64,000 nt of DNA, from positions 248,001 to 312,000 of the forward strand of contig NZ_JAPKNI010000003.1 in assembly GCF_026343955.1 (NCBI RefSeq), given 5' to 3'. Position 1 is the first letter of the stretch. Each line of letters opens with the position of its first letter. The notes beneath the pieces are model-generated. The model saw only the letters and a program-made list of their open reading frames with translations. It searched no databases and was not told the DNA's origin. The translations under genes and the position numbers were made by a program. Shown piece by piece: positions 26,141 to 34,531 of the stretch. Source of the stretch: Kaistia defluvii (GTDB lineage: Bacteria > Pseudomonadota > Alphaproteobacteria > Rhizobiales > Kaistiaceae).

Positions 26141-26609
26141 CACTTCTTTCCTTCGTTGGCGAGAGCGGCGGTGGCACCCTGATCGGAGGGAGCTTGTCCC
26201 TTCCTCCCACGCGCCGTCTCGCTCGCCCGGCCGGGCGCGCAGGCCCGGGAAAGCAGTTCTCTTAGTCGCGGAATGGGCGAATGTCACCGAAAACGAGCCG
26301 AAAGCGGCGGAAAGCGGCCCGAATCTCCGCAATTTGTCGCAGCCAGCGTCCGTTAGGCTGCATCAGCGACGCGGAATTGCGGCGCCGGCGCCTTTTGCCG
26401 GCGGCCGGCCGGCCCGCATGCCGCTGCTTTGCCTTGATCGGCTGCCATATAAAACGGGAACCGCCCGGCCGCCCGGGCATCGCTAACAACTCGTTAACGC
26501 TGATCCCCGCAAGCTGTGCGAATCGTCCCCGCCCCGGCGTGGTGGATTCCAGCGCGGCCGGAGCGCGGCGGCCCAGCACGGCAGAGAGAGCGGAAACAGG
26601 AAAAATACG
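26141..26609. other. Long divergent intergenic region between hpt and ftsE
   Basis: This 469-base stretch separates hpt (minus) from ftsE (plus) and should hold both promoters. It contains GC-rich inverted motifs (GGCGCCGGCGCC about 26380 and GGCCGGCCGGCC about 26402) and one CtrA-like box. I find no supported gene in either strand. Confidence 0.6.
26483..26498. promoter_or_regulatory. Candidate CtrA-binding site
   Basis: CTAA, seven bases, TTAAC matches the TTAA-N7-TTAAC cell-cycle regulator consensus with one mismatch. It lies 112 bases before ftsE and 343 before hpt, within GC-rich DNA where such AT-rich half-sites are rare. Confidence 0.4.
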
Positions 26610-27269
26610 GTGATCCGCTTCGAAAATGTCGGCCTGCGTTATGGCATGGGTGCCGAGGTCCTTCGCGACCTCTCCTTCCAGATCGCGCCCAAATCCTTCC
26701 AGTTCCTGACCGGCCCGTCCGGCGCGGGCAAGTCGACCTTGCTGCGCCTGCTCTGCCTGTCGCTGAAGCCGACGCGCGGTCTGATCACGGTGTTCGATCG
26801 CGACGTGGTGACCCTCCCCAAGGCGGAGTTGCCGGCGCTGCGCCGCCGCGTCGGCGTCGTGTTCCAGGATTTCCGCCTGCTTGACCACCTCACCACCTTC
26901 GAGAATGTCGCGCTGCCCCTGCGCGTGCTCGGGCGCGAGGAATCGAGCTACCGCGCCGACGTCATCGAACTCTTGAAATGGGTGGGCCTCGGCGACCGCG
27001 TTCAGGCCCTGCCGCCGATTCTATCGGGCGGCGAGAAACAGCGCGCCGCGATCGCCCGCGCGCTGATCGGCCAGCCCGAGATCCTGCTCGCCGACGAGCC
27101 GACCGGCAATGTCGACCCGCCGCTCGCCAAGCGCCTGCTGCGGCTGTTCGTCGAGCTCAACCGGCTGGGCACCTCGGTCGTCATCGCCACACACGATATC
27201 GGATTGATGAACCAGTTCGACGCACGTCGCCTCGTGCTGCATGAAGGACGGCTGTCGATCTATGAGTGA
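26610..27269 (+). CDS. ftsE: Cell division ATP-binding protein FtsE
   Basis: A 219-residue ABC ATPase: Walker A GPSGAGKST near residue 36, Q-loop VFQDFRLLDHLTTFENVALP, signature LSGGEKQR and Walker B ILLADEPTGNVD. The DFRLL/LTTFENVALP segment is typical of FtsE. It pairs with FtsX at the inner membrane to drive septal peptidoglycan hydrolysis. The start is GTG 26610, with GGAAAAA in front. The ftsX ATG lies 8 bases inside its end, so translation is coupled. Confidence 0.95.
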   Translation: MIRFENVGLRYGMGAEVLRDLSFQIAPKSFQFLTGPSGAGKSTLLRLLCLSLKPTRGLITVFDRDVVTLPKAELPALRRRVGVVFQDFRLLDHLTTFENVALPLRVLGREESSYRADVIELLKWVGLGDRVQALPPILSGGEKQRAAIARALIGQPEILLADEPTGNVDPPLAKRLLRLFVELNRLGTSVVIATHDIGLMNQFDARRLVLHEGRLSIYE

Positions 27270-28254
27270 ACGCGCCGTCCATCGAGGCCCGGGCCTGTTC
27301 AGCCGGATGTTCGGAGCGGTCCTGCCGTCGCGCCGCCGCCGGTCCCGTACCGGCACGCCGGTCTCGGCGCCGATCGTCCCGGCGCAATCGATCGCCGGCA
27401 AGTCGCTGATGATCGTCATCGCCATCATGAGCTTCCTCGCCTGCCTGACGCTCGGCGCCGTATCGCTGGTGCGCGACGCCTCGCTCGGCTGGCAGGCGGA
27501 TATCGTGCGCGAAATCACCATCCAGGTCCGGCCGGTCGATGGCGTCGACACGGCGGCGGAGGCGGCCAAGGCCTCGGCCATCGCCGCCTCGATGCCAGGC
27601 GTCGCCCAGGCGCGCGTGCTGGAAGACTGGGAAAACGCCAAGCTGCTGGAGCCTTGGCTCGGCAGCGGCCTCGACATGAGCGATCTGCCGATTCCCCATC
27701 TGATCGTCGTCGAACTGGCCGACCCCGACGCCGTCGACCTGATCGCGCTCGCCGCCCGCCTCGACAAGGAGGTGAAGGGCGCCAGCCTGGACGACCACCG
27801 CAACTGGACCGACCGGTTGAAGACCATGGCCAACGCCACGGTGATCATCGGCGTCTCGATCCTCGGCCTCGTCTTCATCGCCACGGTGCTATCGGTGATC
27901 TTCGCGACGCGCGGCGCCATGGCGTCCAACCGCGACATCGTCTCGGTGCTGCATTATGTCGGCGCCGAAGCGAGTTTCATCGCGCGCGAGTTCCAGCGCC
28001 ACTTCCTGTTTCTCGGCCTCAAGGGCGGGTTGCTCGGCGCCTCCGGCGCGGCGATTCTGTTCGCCATCCTCTCTTTCTTCATCGGCCGATCGATCGCGAC
28101 GCCGGAGGGCGACCAGGTCTCGGCGCTGTTCGGCCGCTTCGCCATCGGCCCGACCGGCTATCTCGGTGCGCTCGTCATCGCGCTGCTGATCGGCGTCATG
28201 ACCGCGATCACCTCGCGCCTCACCGTCTATCGTCACCTGGCCTCGATCGAATGA
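27262..28254 (+). CDS. ftsX: Cell division protein FtsX
   Basis: A 330-residue permease partner of FtsE. It has an N-terminal cytoplasmic basic segment, a first helix near residues 48-70, a periplasmic domain of about 100 residues that contacts hydrolase regulators, and three C-terminal helices (ATVIIGVSILGLVFIATV, then FLFLGLKGGLLGASGAAILF and YLGALVIALLIGVM). ATG 27262 gives an 8-base overlap with ftsE and is the normal start. YdcF and plsC follow on the same strand, an order conserved in alphaproteobacteria. Confidence 0.93.
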   Translation: MSERAVHRGPGLFSRMFGAVLPSRRRRSRTGTPVSAPIVPAQSIAGKSLMIVIAIMSFLACLTLGAVSLVRDASLGWQADIVREITIQVRPVDGVDTAAEAAKASAIAASMPGVAQARVLEDWENAKLLEPWLGSGLDMSDLPIPHLIVVELADPDAVDLIALAARLDKEVKGASLDDHRNWTDRLKTMANATVIIGVSILGLVFIATVLSVIFATRGAMASNRDIVSVLHYVGAEASFIAREFQRHFLFLGLKGGLLGASGAAILFAILSFFIGRSIATPEGDQVSALFGRFAIGPTGYLGALVIALLIGVMTAITSRLTVYRHLASIE

Positions 28255-28346
28255 CCGGCGCGACATCCCTGTCCCCATTACCCCGCTGTCACGACAGTTT
28301 GAAATCTGCCCATTCTTGGCCGCAATCAGCTAGCATCCTTCGTGAC

Positions 28347-29102
28347 ATGACTGACGCGGCCCAAACCGATCCGGACCTTGGCCGACGGAGTTTCGCCGGC
28401 ACGCCGCCGCGCGGCCGCCCACGGCCGCCGCAGCCGGCTCCCGGCCGACGGCCCCTCATCACGGTTTTGCTGTTGCTGGCGATCGCCGGATCGTTTGCCG
28501 GCATCGATTTCGCCCGCTTCGCCCGGCAGGTCGCCCATCTCAGCCCGCCGGCGGATGTTTCGGCGGAAGGCATCGTCGCGCTGACCGGCGGTACGGCCCG
28601 AATCGATGGCGCGCTGGCACTCCTGCGCGACAACCGGGCCGAGAAACTGCTGATCTCAGGCGTCAATCCGGCCGTCGGCCGACACGATATCGCCCGTGCG
28701 GTCGAGCGCGCCTCCAGCGCCGTTCTGGACCAGCGCGTCGATCTCGGTCATGCGGCCCGCGACACGATCGGCAATGCCGACGAGACGCGGGACTGGGTGG
28801 AACGCAAGGGAATCCACTCGTTGATCATCGTCACCAGCGACTATCACATGCCTCGAAGCATGGTCGAACTGGGCCGCGCCATGCCCGGCGTCCGGCTCAT
28901 TCCCTACCCGGTTTCCAACAAACAGCTCGAAATGGACCGTTGGTGGCGACACGGCGCGTCGGTAAAGCTTCTCCTCAGCGAGTACCTGAAGTATACGCTC
29001 GCACGTGCGCGGCTCGCCTTCGAGACGCCGCGGGGGGAAAGCGTCGCCGCGTTTGCCGCGGATACGCATACTCACGCGACAACGGGCGGGGTCCTGCGCT
29101 GA
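28347..29102 (+). CDS. YdcF family (DUF218) membrane-anchored protein
   Basis: A 251-residue protein with a proline-rich N-terminus, one membrane helix (~residues 37-57) and a DUF218/YdcF domain outside. Domain motifs: GIVALTGGTARIDGAL, KLLISGVNP, DTIGNADETRDWV and VTSDYHMPRSMVELGR. Family members have been linked to envelope carrier or sugar metabolism, but the reaction is not settled. Its place after ftsEX and before plsC suggests an envelope role. ATG 28347 lies 92 bases after ftsX, and longer upstream frames overlap ftsX in another frame and are discounted. Confidence 0.88.
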   Translation: MTDAAQTDPDLGRRSFAGTPPRGRPRPPQPAPGRRPLITVLLLLAIAGSFAGIDFARFARQVAHLSPPADVSAEGIVALTGGTARIDGALALLRDNRAEKLLISGVNPAVGRHDIARAVERASSAVLDQRVDLGHAARDTIGNADETRDWVERKGIHSLIIVTSDYHMPRSMVELGRAMPGVRLIPYPVSNKQLEMDRWWRHGASVKLLLSEYLKYTLARARLAFETPRGESVAAFAADTHTHATTGGVLR

Positions 29103-29137
29103 CGCCGTATTTTTCGACGCCGACGTAGAACCGCACC

Positions 29138-29929
29138 ATGTTGATCCTTCGCTCACTGCTCTTCCAGGCCGCGTTCTATCTGATCATGGCGATCATCCTC
29201 GCCGTGACCCTTCCGTTTTTCTTCTTCCTGCCGCATCGGGCCGCCATCGCCGTGGTCAAGTTCTGGACCGCGTCGTCGATGTGGGCCCTGCGCGTGTTCG
29301 CCGGGACGAAGATCGAAGTTCGCGGCATCGAGAAGCTGCCCAAGGGTGGCGGCCTGATCGCCCCGAAGCACCAGTCCGCCTTCGAGACGATGGCGCTGTT
29401 TCCCATGCTGGACGATCCGACCTATGTGATGAAGCGCCAGCTGATGTGGATCCCGCTGTTCGGCTGGTACACGTGGAAGGCCGGCATGATCCCGGTCGAC
29501 CGCGCCGGCGGTTCCAAGGCGCTGCGCAAGCTCGCGGCCGACGCAAAGGAAGCCGTGCAGGAAGGTCGCCAGGTCATTCTGTTCCCGGAAGGCACGCGCC
29601 GCGCGGCCGGCTCGCCGCCCGACTACAAGTTCGGCATCATCCATCTCTATCGCGAGCTGAAGGTGCCGGTGGTGCCGATCGCGATGAATTCGGGCCTGTA
29701 CTGGCCGCGCAAGAGCTTCCTGCGCTTCCCCGGCACCATCGTCATCGAAGTGCTCGATCCGATCCCGCCGGGTCTCGATTCGAAGACATTCCTGGCGACG
29801 CTGATCGGCGTTCTCGAGCCCGCGACCGACAAGCTGCTGGTCGAAGCCGCCGAGGGCCCCTCTCCGCCGCCGCTGCCGCCGGAAGCCGCGTCGCGCATCG
29901 ACACAATCCGGGCGAGTGAATCCGCCTAG
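29138..29929 (+). CDS. plsC: 1-acyl-sn-glycerol-3-phosphate acyltransferase
   Basis: A 263-residue membrane acyltransferase that makes phosphatidic acid from lysophosphatidic acid. A helix covers residues ~10-35, then APKHQSAFETMAL, where the catalytic HX4D motif is HX4E. GWYTWKAGMIPVDR, LFPEGTRRA and VPIAMNSG complete the acyltransferase blocks. The Glu in place of Asp is seen in some alphaproteobacterial members as I recall, but it is worth noting. The C-terminus is Pro-rich and variable. It follows YdcF by 35 bases and is convergent with ChaC. Confidence 0.9.
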   Translation: MLILRSLLFQAAFYLIMAIILAVTLPFFFFLPHRAAIAVVKFWTASSMWALRVFAGTKIEVRGIEKLPKGGGLIAPKHQSAFETMALFPMLDDPTYVMKRQLMWIPLFGWYTWKAGMIPVDRAGGSKALRKLAADAKEAVQEGRQVILFPEGTRRAAGSPPDYKFGIIHLYRELKVPVVPIAMNSGLYWPRKSFLRFPGTIVIEVLDPIPPGLDSKTFLATLIGVLEPATDKLLVEAAEGPSPPPLPPEAASRIDTIRASESA

Positions 29930-29939
29930 CGCCGCACGC

Positions 29940-30479
29940 TCAGGCCGCCGGCTCTTCGGCCAGAAGCTGGCCGGCCAGCCACTCGAGCTGCGGATCCTCG
30001 ATGCCGAGGCTTGCCAGATGCGCGGCCGTGGCAAGCACGTAGTCGCGGTTGCTGCCGGCTTTGCCGACGCTGTCGCGCACCTGCGCCAGCACCGCCTCGC
30101 GCGAGAGGTCGCCGGCATATTGCGGATGGTCGCGGTCGACGACATAGGTCACGGCCCGCACATAGTCCCGCGCCGGCCGCTCGAGCCGGATGCTGCGCTC
30201 GACCTCCAGGTAGGAATTGGTCACGAGTTCACGCTCGCGCAGATAGGCGAGAACCGAGTCCCGCGCGTCCGGCGCGACGCGAAACGCCATGCCCCGGCAG
30301 GAACCGCCGCGATCGAGGCCGAGCACCAGCCCGGGATGTTCCGGCGTCCCGCGATAGATATAGGACTGGACGCAGAAGGCGCGCCGCTCGCCTTCGAGAT
30401 GCGCCGGAAGCGCTTCCTCAAACGGGAAGCCGGGCCGCCACATCAGCGAGCCATAGCCAAAGATCCAGAAATCGGACAT
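29940..30479 (-). CDS. Gamma-glutamylcyclotransferase, ChaC family
   Basis: A 179-residue ChaC-like protein, which releases 5-oxoproline from gamma-glutamyl substrates, typically glutathione. Motifs: FGYGSLMWRPGF (substrate-binding YGSL) at the start, GGSCRGMAFRV with following acidic residues, and VTNSYLEVERSI before the C-terminal helical region. The start is ATG at 30479, immediately before DFWIFGYGSL. The additional upstream open frame runs into the promoter shared with the divergent DUF2125 gene, with 71 bases between starts. Confidence 0.9.
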   Translation of the reverse strand: MSDFWIFGYGSLMWRPGFPFEEALPAHLEGERRAFCVQSYIYRGTPEHPGLVLGLDRGGSCRGMAFRVAPDARDSVLAYLRERELVTNSYLEVERSIRLERPARDYVRAVTYVVDRDHPQYAGDLSREAVLAQVRDSVGKAGSNRDYVLATAAHLASLGIEDPQLEWLAGQLLAEEPAA

Positions 30480-30550
30480 GAGTGCGTCCTCGAAAAGACA
30501 GATTGTCACCGCGTAACAGCCGCCGCCCGCCACATCAACGGAGGAAACGG

Positions 30551-31663
30551 ATGATCGACCCGGCCAAGACGGACGCAACCGCAGGCGCGGACGCTGCCGC
30601 GACGATCCGGCCCCGTTCCGCCCGACGCAAGTTCCAGTTCGTCATCGGCGCCGCCGTGCTGCTGTGCGCGCTCTGGGCCGGCGGCTGGTTCTGGGCCAAC
30701 CGCATCGCGACCGAGCGAATCGCCGCCATGAAGGCGGATTTCGTCGCCGAAGGCGGCGTCATCGGCTGCGACGCCGAATCGCTGGGCGGTTTCCCGTTCA
30801 AATTCACGCTCGATTGCGCCCCTGCCTCGCTGGAACTGCCCTCGCGCGGCCTGTCGGCCAGCGTCGGCGCGCTGGAGGCGATCGCGCTCCTCTACAATCC
30901 CGGCCATGTGCTGGCCTCGGTGCAGGGACCGCTGTCGCTGAAGGCCCCGGGCGATCTCGCCATCCAGGCGAACTGGACCTCGCTGCAGACCAGCATCCGC
31001 GTCGGCACGTCCCGCCTGAAGCGCTTTTCCGCCGTCACCGACGACCTGACGGCCACCATCAACGCGCCGGCCGACCCGCGCCTGCCCACCGCCGCACGGG
31101 CGAAGCATGCGGAACTGCACCTGCTGCAGAACGACGCCGACGCCACGGCGCTCGACCTCGCCGGCACCGTCGACGGTTTCGCCGCCACGATTCCCGGCGC
31201 CCCGCAGCTGCCCGATCTCTCCGCCCAGCTCTACGCCATCCTGCCCGGCGCGCTGCCAGAGCTTCGCGACGGCCATGTCGATCCGCTGCCCGCCTGGCTC
31301 GCCGCCGGCGGTCAGGTCAAGCTCGGCCAGCTTGGCATCGATGTCGGCGGCTTCTTGGCCAATGCCAGCGGCAACCTCTCGGTCGCCCACGACGGCGTCA
31401 TCTCCGGCAAGGTCGCGATCCGCGTCGACCAGCTCGAAAAGCTGCCCGATCTCGTCGAGCTTCTCCATCCCGGAAGCCGCGACCGCGTCGCGCAGATCCT
31501 GGTTCCGCTCTCCGCCTTCCTGAAGCCGGTTCAGGTCGACGGCAAGACCTGGCGCGAGACGACGCTGACGATCAAGAACGGCCGGGTCTCGGCCGGCTTC
31601 ATCCCGCTCGGCCGCCTGCCGCCGCTGAAGCTCGGCAATGCCGCCGGCGTCGCCGGAACCTGA
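30551..31663 (+). CDS. DUF2125 domain-containing membrane-anchored protein
   Basis: A 370-residue protein with one N-terminal membrane helix (~residues 30-50), the remainder probably periplasmic. Beginning sequence ANRIATERIAAMKADFVAEG, then ESLGGFPFKFTLDCAPASLE, is the diagnostic DUF2125 block with the conserved Cys residues. The beta-rich repeats after it resemble AsmA/lipid-transfer-type folds, and that likeness is only an impression. Function unknown. ATG 30551 is preceded by GGAGGAAACGG. Confidence 0.87.
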   Translation: MIDPAKTDATAGADAAATIRPRSARRKFQFVIGAAVLLCALWAGGWFWANRIATERIAAMKADFVAEGGVIGCDAESLGGFPFKFTLDCAPASLELPSRGLSASVGALEAIALLYNPGHVLASVQGPLSLKAPGDLAIQANWTSLQTSIRVGTSRLKRFSAVTDDLTATINAPADPRLPTAARAKHAELHLLQNDADATALDLAGTVDGFAATIPGAPQLPDLSAQLYAILPGALPELRDGHVDPLPAWLAAGGQVKLGQLGIDVGGFLANASGNLSVAHDGVISGKVAIRVDQLEKLPDLVELLHPGSRDRVAQILVPLSAFLKPVQVDGKTWRETTLTIKNGRVSAGFIPLGRLPPLKLGNAAGVAGT

Positions 31664-31725
31664 ACCAGGCCTGGCGCGCGGCTTGCTTGCCGTTATCGGA
31701 ACAAAAGCACTCCGGAGACCTGCGC

Positions 31726-32436
31726 ATGATGAAACGGCCCGTTGGCACCCAGGCCCCGCTGCTGGGCACCCAAGCCCCGCTGCGGCTGATGGTGATCAAT
31801 CCCAACACGTCGGAGGCGATCACGGGCAGGATCCAGGCCCTGGCCGAGGACGAGGCCGGACCGGATGTCGCCGTCTCCGCCATCACCGCCCGCTTCGGCG
31901 CGCCCTATATCTCCGACCGGGCCGGCGCGGCGATCGCCGCCGACGCCGTGCTGGATGCCGCCAAAGCGGAGGCCCTGAAGGGCGTCGAGCCGGATGCAAT
32001 CGTCATCGCCTGCTTCGGCGACCCGGGCCTCGACGCCTTGCAGGCCGCCTTTGCCTGCCCTGTCGTCGGCTTCGCCGAGGCCGGCCTTCGCGCGGCGGCA
32101 GCCGAGCCCGGCCCGTTCATGGTTGCCACCAATGGCCAGGCCTGGTGCGACATGCTTTCGGAGCTCGCCGGGACGATCGGTCTCTCCGACCGCATCTCCA
32201 GCTTCCTGTCGATCGGCGATGCGGCCGCGCGCGATGCCGAACTTTGCCGCACGATGATCACGGAAGAGGCGGAACGGACGGGAGCGGCCCGCGTCGTGCT
32301 CGGCGGCGCCGGCCTGATCCCGATCCTCGGCGACGTCGCCACCGACCTGCCGCTGCCGCTCATCGACCCGCACAGGACCGCGATCCGCAAGGCGATCGCA
32401 TTGGCAAGGTCTGATCCTTCCTTCACCTCTCCCTGA
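31726..32436 (+). CDS. Asp/Glu/hydantoin racemase family protein
   Basis: A 236-residue racemase of the hydantoin/Asp-Glu fold. It has LMVINPNTSEAIT at the N-terminus, CFGDPGLDAL with the first catalytic Cys (IVIACFGDPG) and VVLGGAGLIPIL where the second Cys is usually found. There the usual LGCAG is LGGAG, so the second catalytic Cys is missing or displaced. The N-terminus carries a duplicated seven-residue unit (GTQAPLL, GTQAPLR). The last codons FTSP and the stop lie in a dispersed palindrome. Racemase activity is therefore uncertain. Confidence 0.8.
   Translation: MMKRPVGTQAPLLGTQAPLRLMVINPNTSEAITGRIQALAEDEAGPDVAVSAITARFGAPYISDRAGAAIAADAVLDAAKAEALKGVEPDAIVIACFGDPGLDALQAAFACPVVGFAEAGLRAAAAEPGPFMVATNGQAWCDMLSELAGTIGLSDRISSFLSIGDAAARDAELCRTMITEEAERTGAARVVLGGAGLIPILGDVATDLPLPLIDPHRTAIRKAIALARSDPSFTSP
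31744..31785 (+). repeat. Tandem 21-bp duplication inside racemase gene
   Basis: Two copies of GGCACCCA[G/A]GCCCCGCTGC plus two bases (31744-31764 and 31765-31785) encode GTQAPLL and GTQAPLR. The in-frame duplication lengthens the disordered N-terminus and could be polymorphic between strains. Confidence 0.85.
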
Positions 32437-32452
32437 GGGAGAGGTGAAGGAA
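32418..32452. repeat. Perfect 35-bp palindrome (CTCTCCCT family) over a stop codon
   Basis: Seventeen-base arms beginning TTCCTTCACC flank a single G at 32435. It is the longest perfect copy of the CTCTCCCT family in the window. The racemase stop codon TGA (32434-32436) is its centre, so the repeat supplies the protein's last residues. Confidence 0.85.
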
Positions 32453-32468
32453 GCGCGGGCCTCAACCC

Positions 32469-33395
32469 CTACGGCTTCGTGTGATCCCGGCGGCCGAAGT
32501 CCGGCGCGGCGGTGTCCTGGCCGATCGCGACGATCGAACGGCGGATGGCGCGGGTGCGGGTGAATAGGTCGAACAGCGTGTCGCCGTCGCCATTGCGGAT
32601 CGCCCGCGTCAGCGTCGCGAGGTCCTCGTTGAAGCGGCCCAGCATCTCGAGCACGGCTTCCTTGTTGTTGAGGAAGACGTCGCGCCACATCGTCGGGTCG
32701 GAAGCCGCGATGCGGGTGAAATCGCGAAAGCCCGAGGCCGAGAATTTGAGCACTTCGGAGCGGATGCCGGATTCGAGGTCCGCGGCCGTGCCGACGATGT
32801 TGTAGGCGATCAGATGCGGCAGGTGACTGGTGATCGCCAGCACCAGATCGTGGTGCTCGGCGCTCATCGCCTCGACATTGGCGCCGAGCGCGCGCCAGAA
32901 CGCCATCAGCTTTTCAACCGCTGCGGGATCGACGGTTTCAGCCGGGGTCAGAACGCACCAGCGGTTCTGGAACAGATCGACCAGCCCGGCATCGGGACCG
33001 GAATGCTCGGTGCCCGCCAGCGGATGGCCGGGGATGAAGTGCACGGCCGAGGGCAGATGCGGCGCCATCGCCTTGACGACGGAAACCTTGACCGAACCGA
33101 CGTCCGAGACGATCGCGCCGGCCTTCAGATGCGGGCCGATCTGTTTCGCCACCTCGCCGGACGCGCCGACCGGAACGCAGACGATGACGAGATCGGCATC
33201 GCGCACGGCATCCGTCGCATCCGCGAAATAGACGTCTCCCAAGCCGAGCTGTTCAGCGCGGGCGAGCGTCGCCGGACTGCGGGTCGAGATCGCGATCTCG
33301 CCCACGACGCCAGCGCGGCGCGCGGCGAGGGCGATCGAGGCGCCGATATGGCCGATGCCGACCAGGGCGAGCTTGCCGAAGAGAGGCTCCGACAT
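32469..33395 (-). CDS. tyrC: Prephenate/arogenate dehydrogenase
   Basis: A 308-residue NAD(P)-dependent dehydrogenase of tyrosine synthesis. The Rossmann motif VGIGHIGASIALA is at the start, with VSDVGSVKVSVV, FIPGHPLAGTEHSG (catalytic His region) and AITSHLPHLIAYNIVG as family blocks. ATG at 33395 overlaps the hisC stop by one base (TGATG), so it is the third gene of a coupled operon with chorismate mutase and hisC. Choice of prephenate or arogenate as substrate cannot be read. An upstream open frame enters hisC and is discounted. Confidence 0.93.
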   Translation of the reverse strand: MSEPLFGKLALVGIGHIGASIALAARRAGVVGEIAISTRSPATLARAEQLGLGDVYFADATDAVRDADLVIVCVPVGASGEVAKQIGPHLKAGAIVSDVGSVKVSVVKAMAPHLPSAVHFIPGHPLAGTEHSGPDAGLVDLFQNRWCVLTPAETVDPAAVEKLMAFWRALGANVEAMSAEHHDLVLAITSHLPHLIAYNIVGTAADLESGIRSEVLKFSASGFRDFTRIAASDPTMWRDVFLNNKEAVLEMLGRFNEDLATLTRAIRNGDGDTLFDLFTRTRAIRRSIVAIGQDTAAPDFGRRDHTKP

Positions 33396-34531
33396 CAGGG
33401 CGCCGTCCGGTGCACGAAGTCGCGCAGCGCCGCGATCGTCGCCTCGTTCGCCTCGGCCGATCCGATGGTCATGCGCAGCGCATTGGGCAGATGATAGCTG
33501 GTCATGACGCGCAGAATGATGCCATGCGAGACGAGATATTCGTCGGCGTCGACCGCGCGGCGACCCTTCTCTTCCGGGAAATGGATCAGCACGAAGTTGC
33601 CGACGCTCGGCGTTACCTCGAGGCCGAGGGAGCGGATGCCCTCGGTGACCCGGGGCAGCCACTCCTCGTTATGGGCAACGGCGGCGTCGATATGCGCGCG
33701 ATCGCGCAGCGCCGCAATGCCGGCCGCCATGGCCGGGGCGGAGACGTTGAACGGGCCGCGAATCCGGTTCATCGCGTCGATCACCTCGGCCGGACCATAG
33801 CCCCAGCCGAGGCGCACGCCGGCCAGGCCGTAGATCTTCGAGAAAGTGCGCGTCATCAGCACGTTCGGCGCGCTGCCGGCGAGTTCGATGCCGCTCTCGT
33901 AATCGTTGCGGCGGACATATTCCGAATAGGCGGCGTCCAGCACCAGCAGGACGCGCGGCGGCAGCGAGGCATGCAGCCGGCGGATCTCGCTGAACGGCAG
34001 ATAGGTGCCGGTCGGGTTGTTCGGATTGGCGACGAAGACGATGCGCGTCTTGTCCGTCACCCGTTCGAGGATGCCGTCGACATAGGCCGTCAGGTCCTTC
34101 TCCGGCGCGACGACGGGCGTGGCGCCCGCGGCCTGGATCAGGATCGGATAGACGTTGAAGCCGTGCCGCGAATAGATCGCCTCGTCGCCCGGCCCCAGAT
34201 AGACATGGCTGACCATGGCCAGCACGTCGTCGGAGCCGTTGCCGCAGATGATGCGCGATGCATTGATGCCATAGGCGTCGGCGATGGCGGCGCGCAGTTC
34301 GCCGGCCGAGCCGTCCGGATAGATCTCGAGCTTCGCCGCCGTCGCCTGATAGGCGGCAACCGCCGCCGGGCTCGGTCCGAGCGGCGTCTCGTTCGAGGAA
34401 AGCTTGTAGACCTTGGAGCCGCCGGTGGCCTTCGAGCGGCCCGGCACGTAAGGCGCGATATCCAGCACGCCGGGACGCGGCACGGGCCGGTCGGCGGGCT
34501 TGGCGTCCGGCGTCTTCGACGACTTGCTCAT
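33395..34531 (-). CDS. hisC: Histidinol-phosphate/aromatic aminotransferase
   Basis: A 378-residue fold-type I PLP aminotransferase. It has [12 protein letters not shown] (substrate-binding), [30 protein letters not shown] with the PLP-ring Asp/Tyr, and [18 protein letters not shown], where the Lys binds PLP. Between chorismate mutase and tyrC it most likely transaminates prephenate or aromatic keto acids, though HisC activity is possible. ATG 34531 overlaps the chorismate mutase stop by one base, with GGGAG seven bases before it. A GTG at 34534 is an alternative. Confidence 0.92.
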   Translation of the reverse strand: MSKSSKTPDAKPADRPVPRPGVLDIAPYVPGRSKATGGSKVYKLSSNETPLGPSPAAVAAYQATAAKLEIYPDGSAGELRAAIADAYGINASRIICGNGSDDVLAMVSHVYLGPGDEAIYSRHGFNVYPILIQAAGATPVVAPEKDLTAYVDGILERVTDKTRIVFVANPNNPTGTYLPFSEIRRLHASLPPRVLLVLDAAYSEYVRRNDYESGIELAGSAPNVLMTRTFSKIYGLAGVRLGWGYGPAEVIDAMNRIRGPFNVSAPAMAAGIAALRDRAHIDAAVAHNEEWLPRVTEGIRSLGLEVTPSVGNFVLIHFPEEKGRRAVDADEYLVSHGIILRVMTSYHLPNALRMTIGSAEANEATIAALRDFVHRTAP

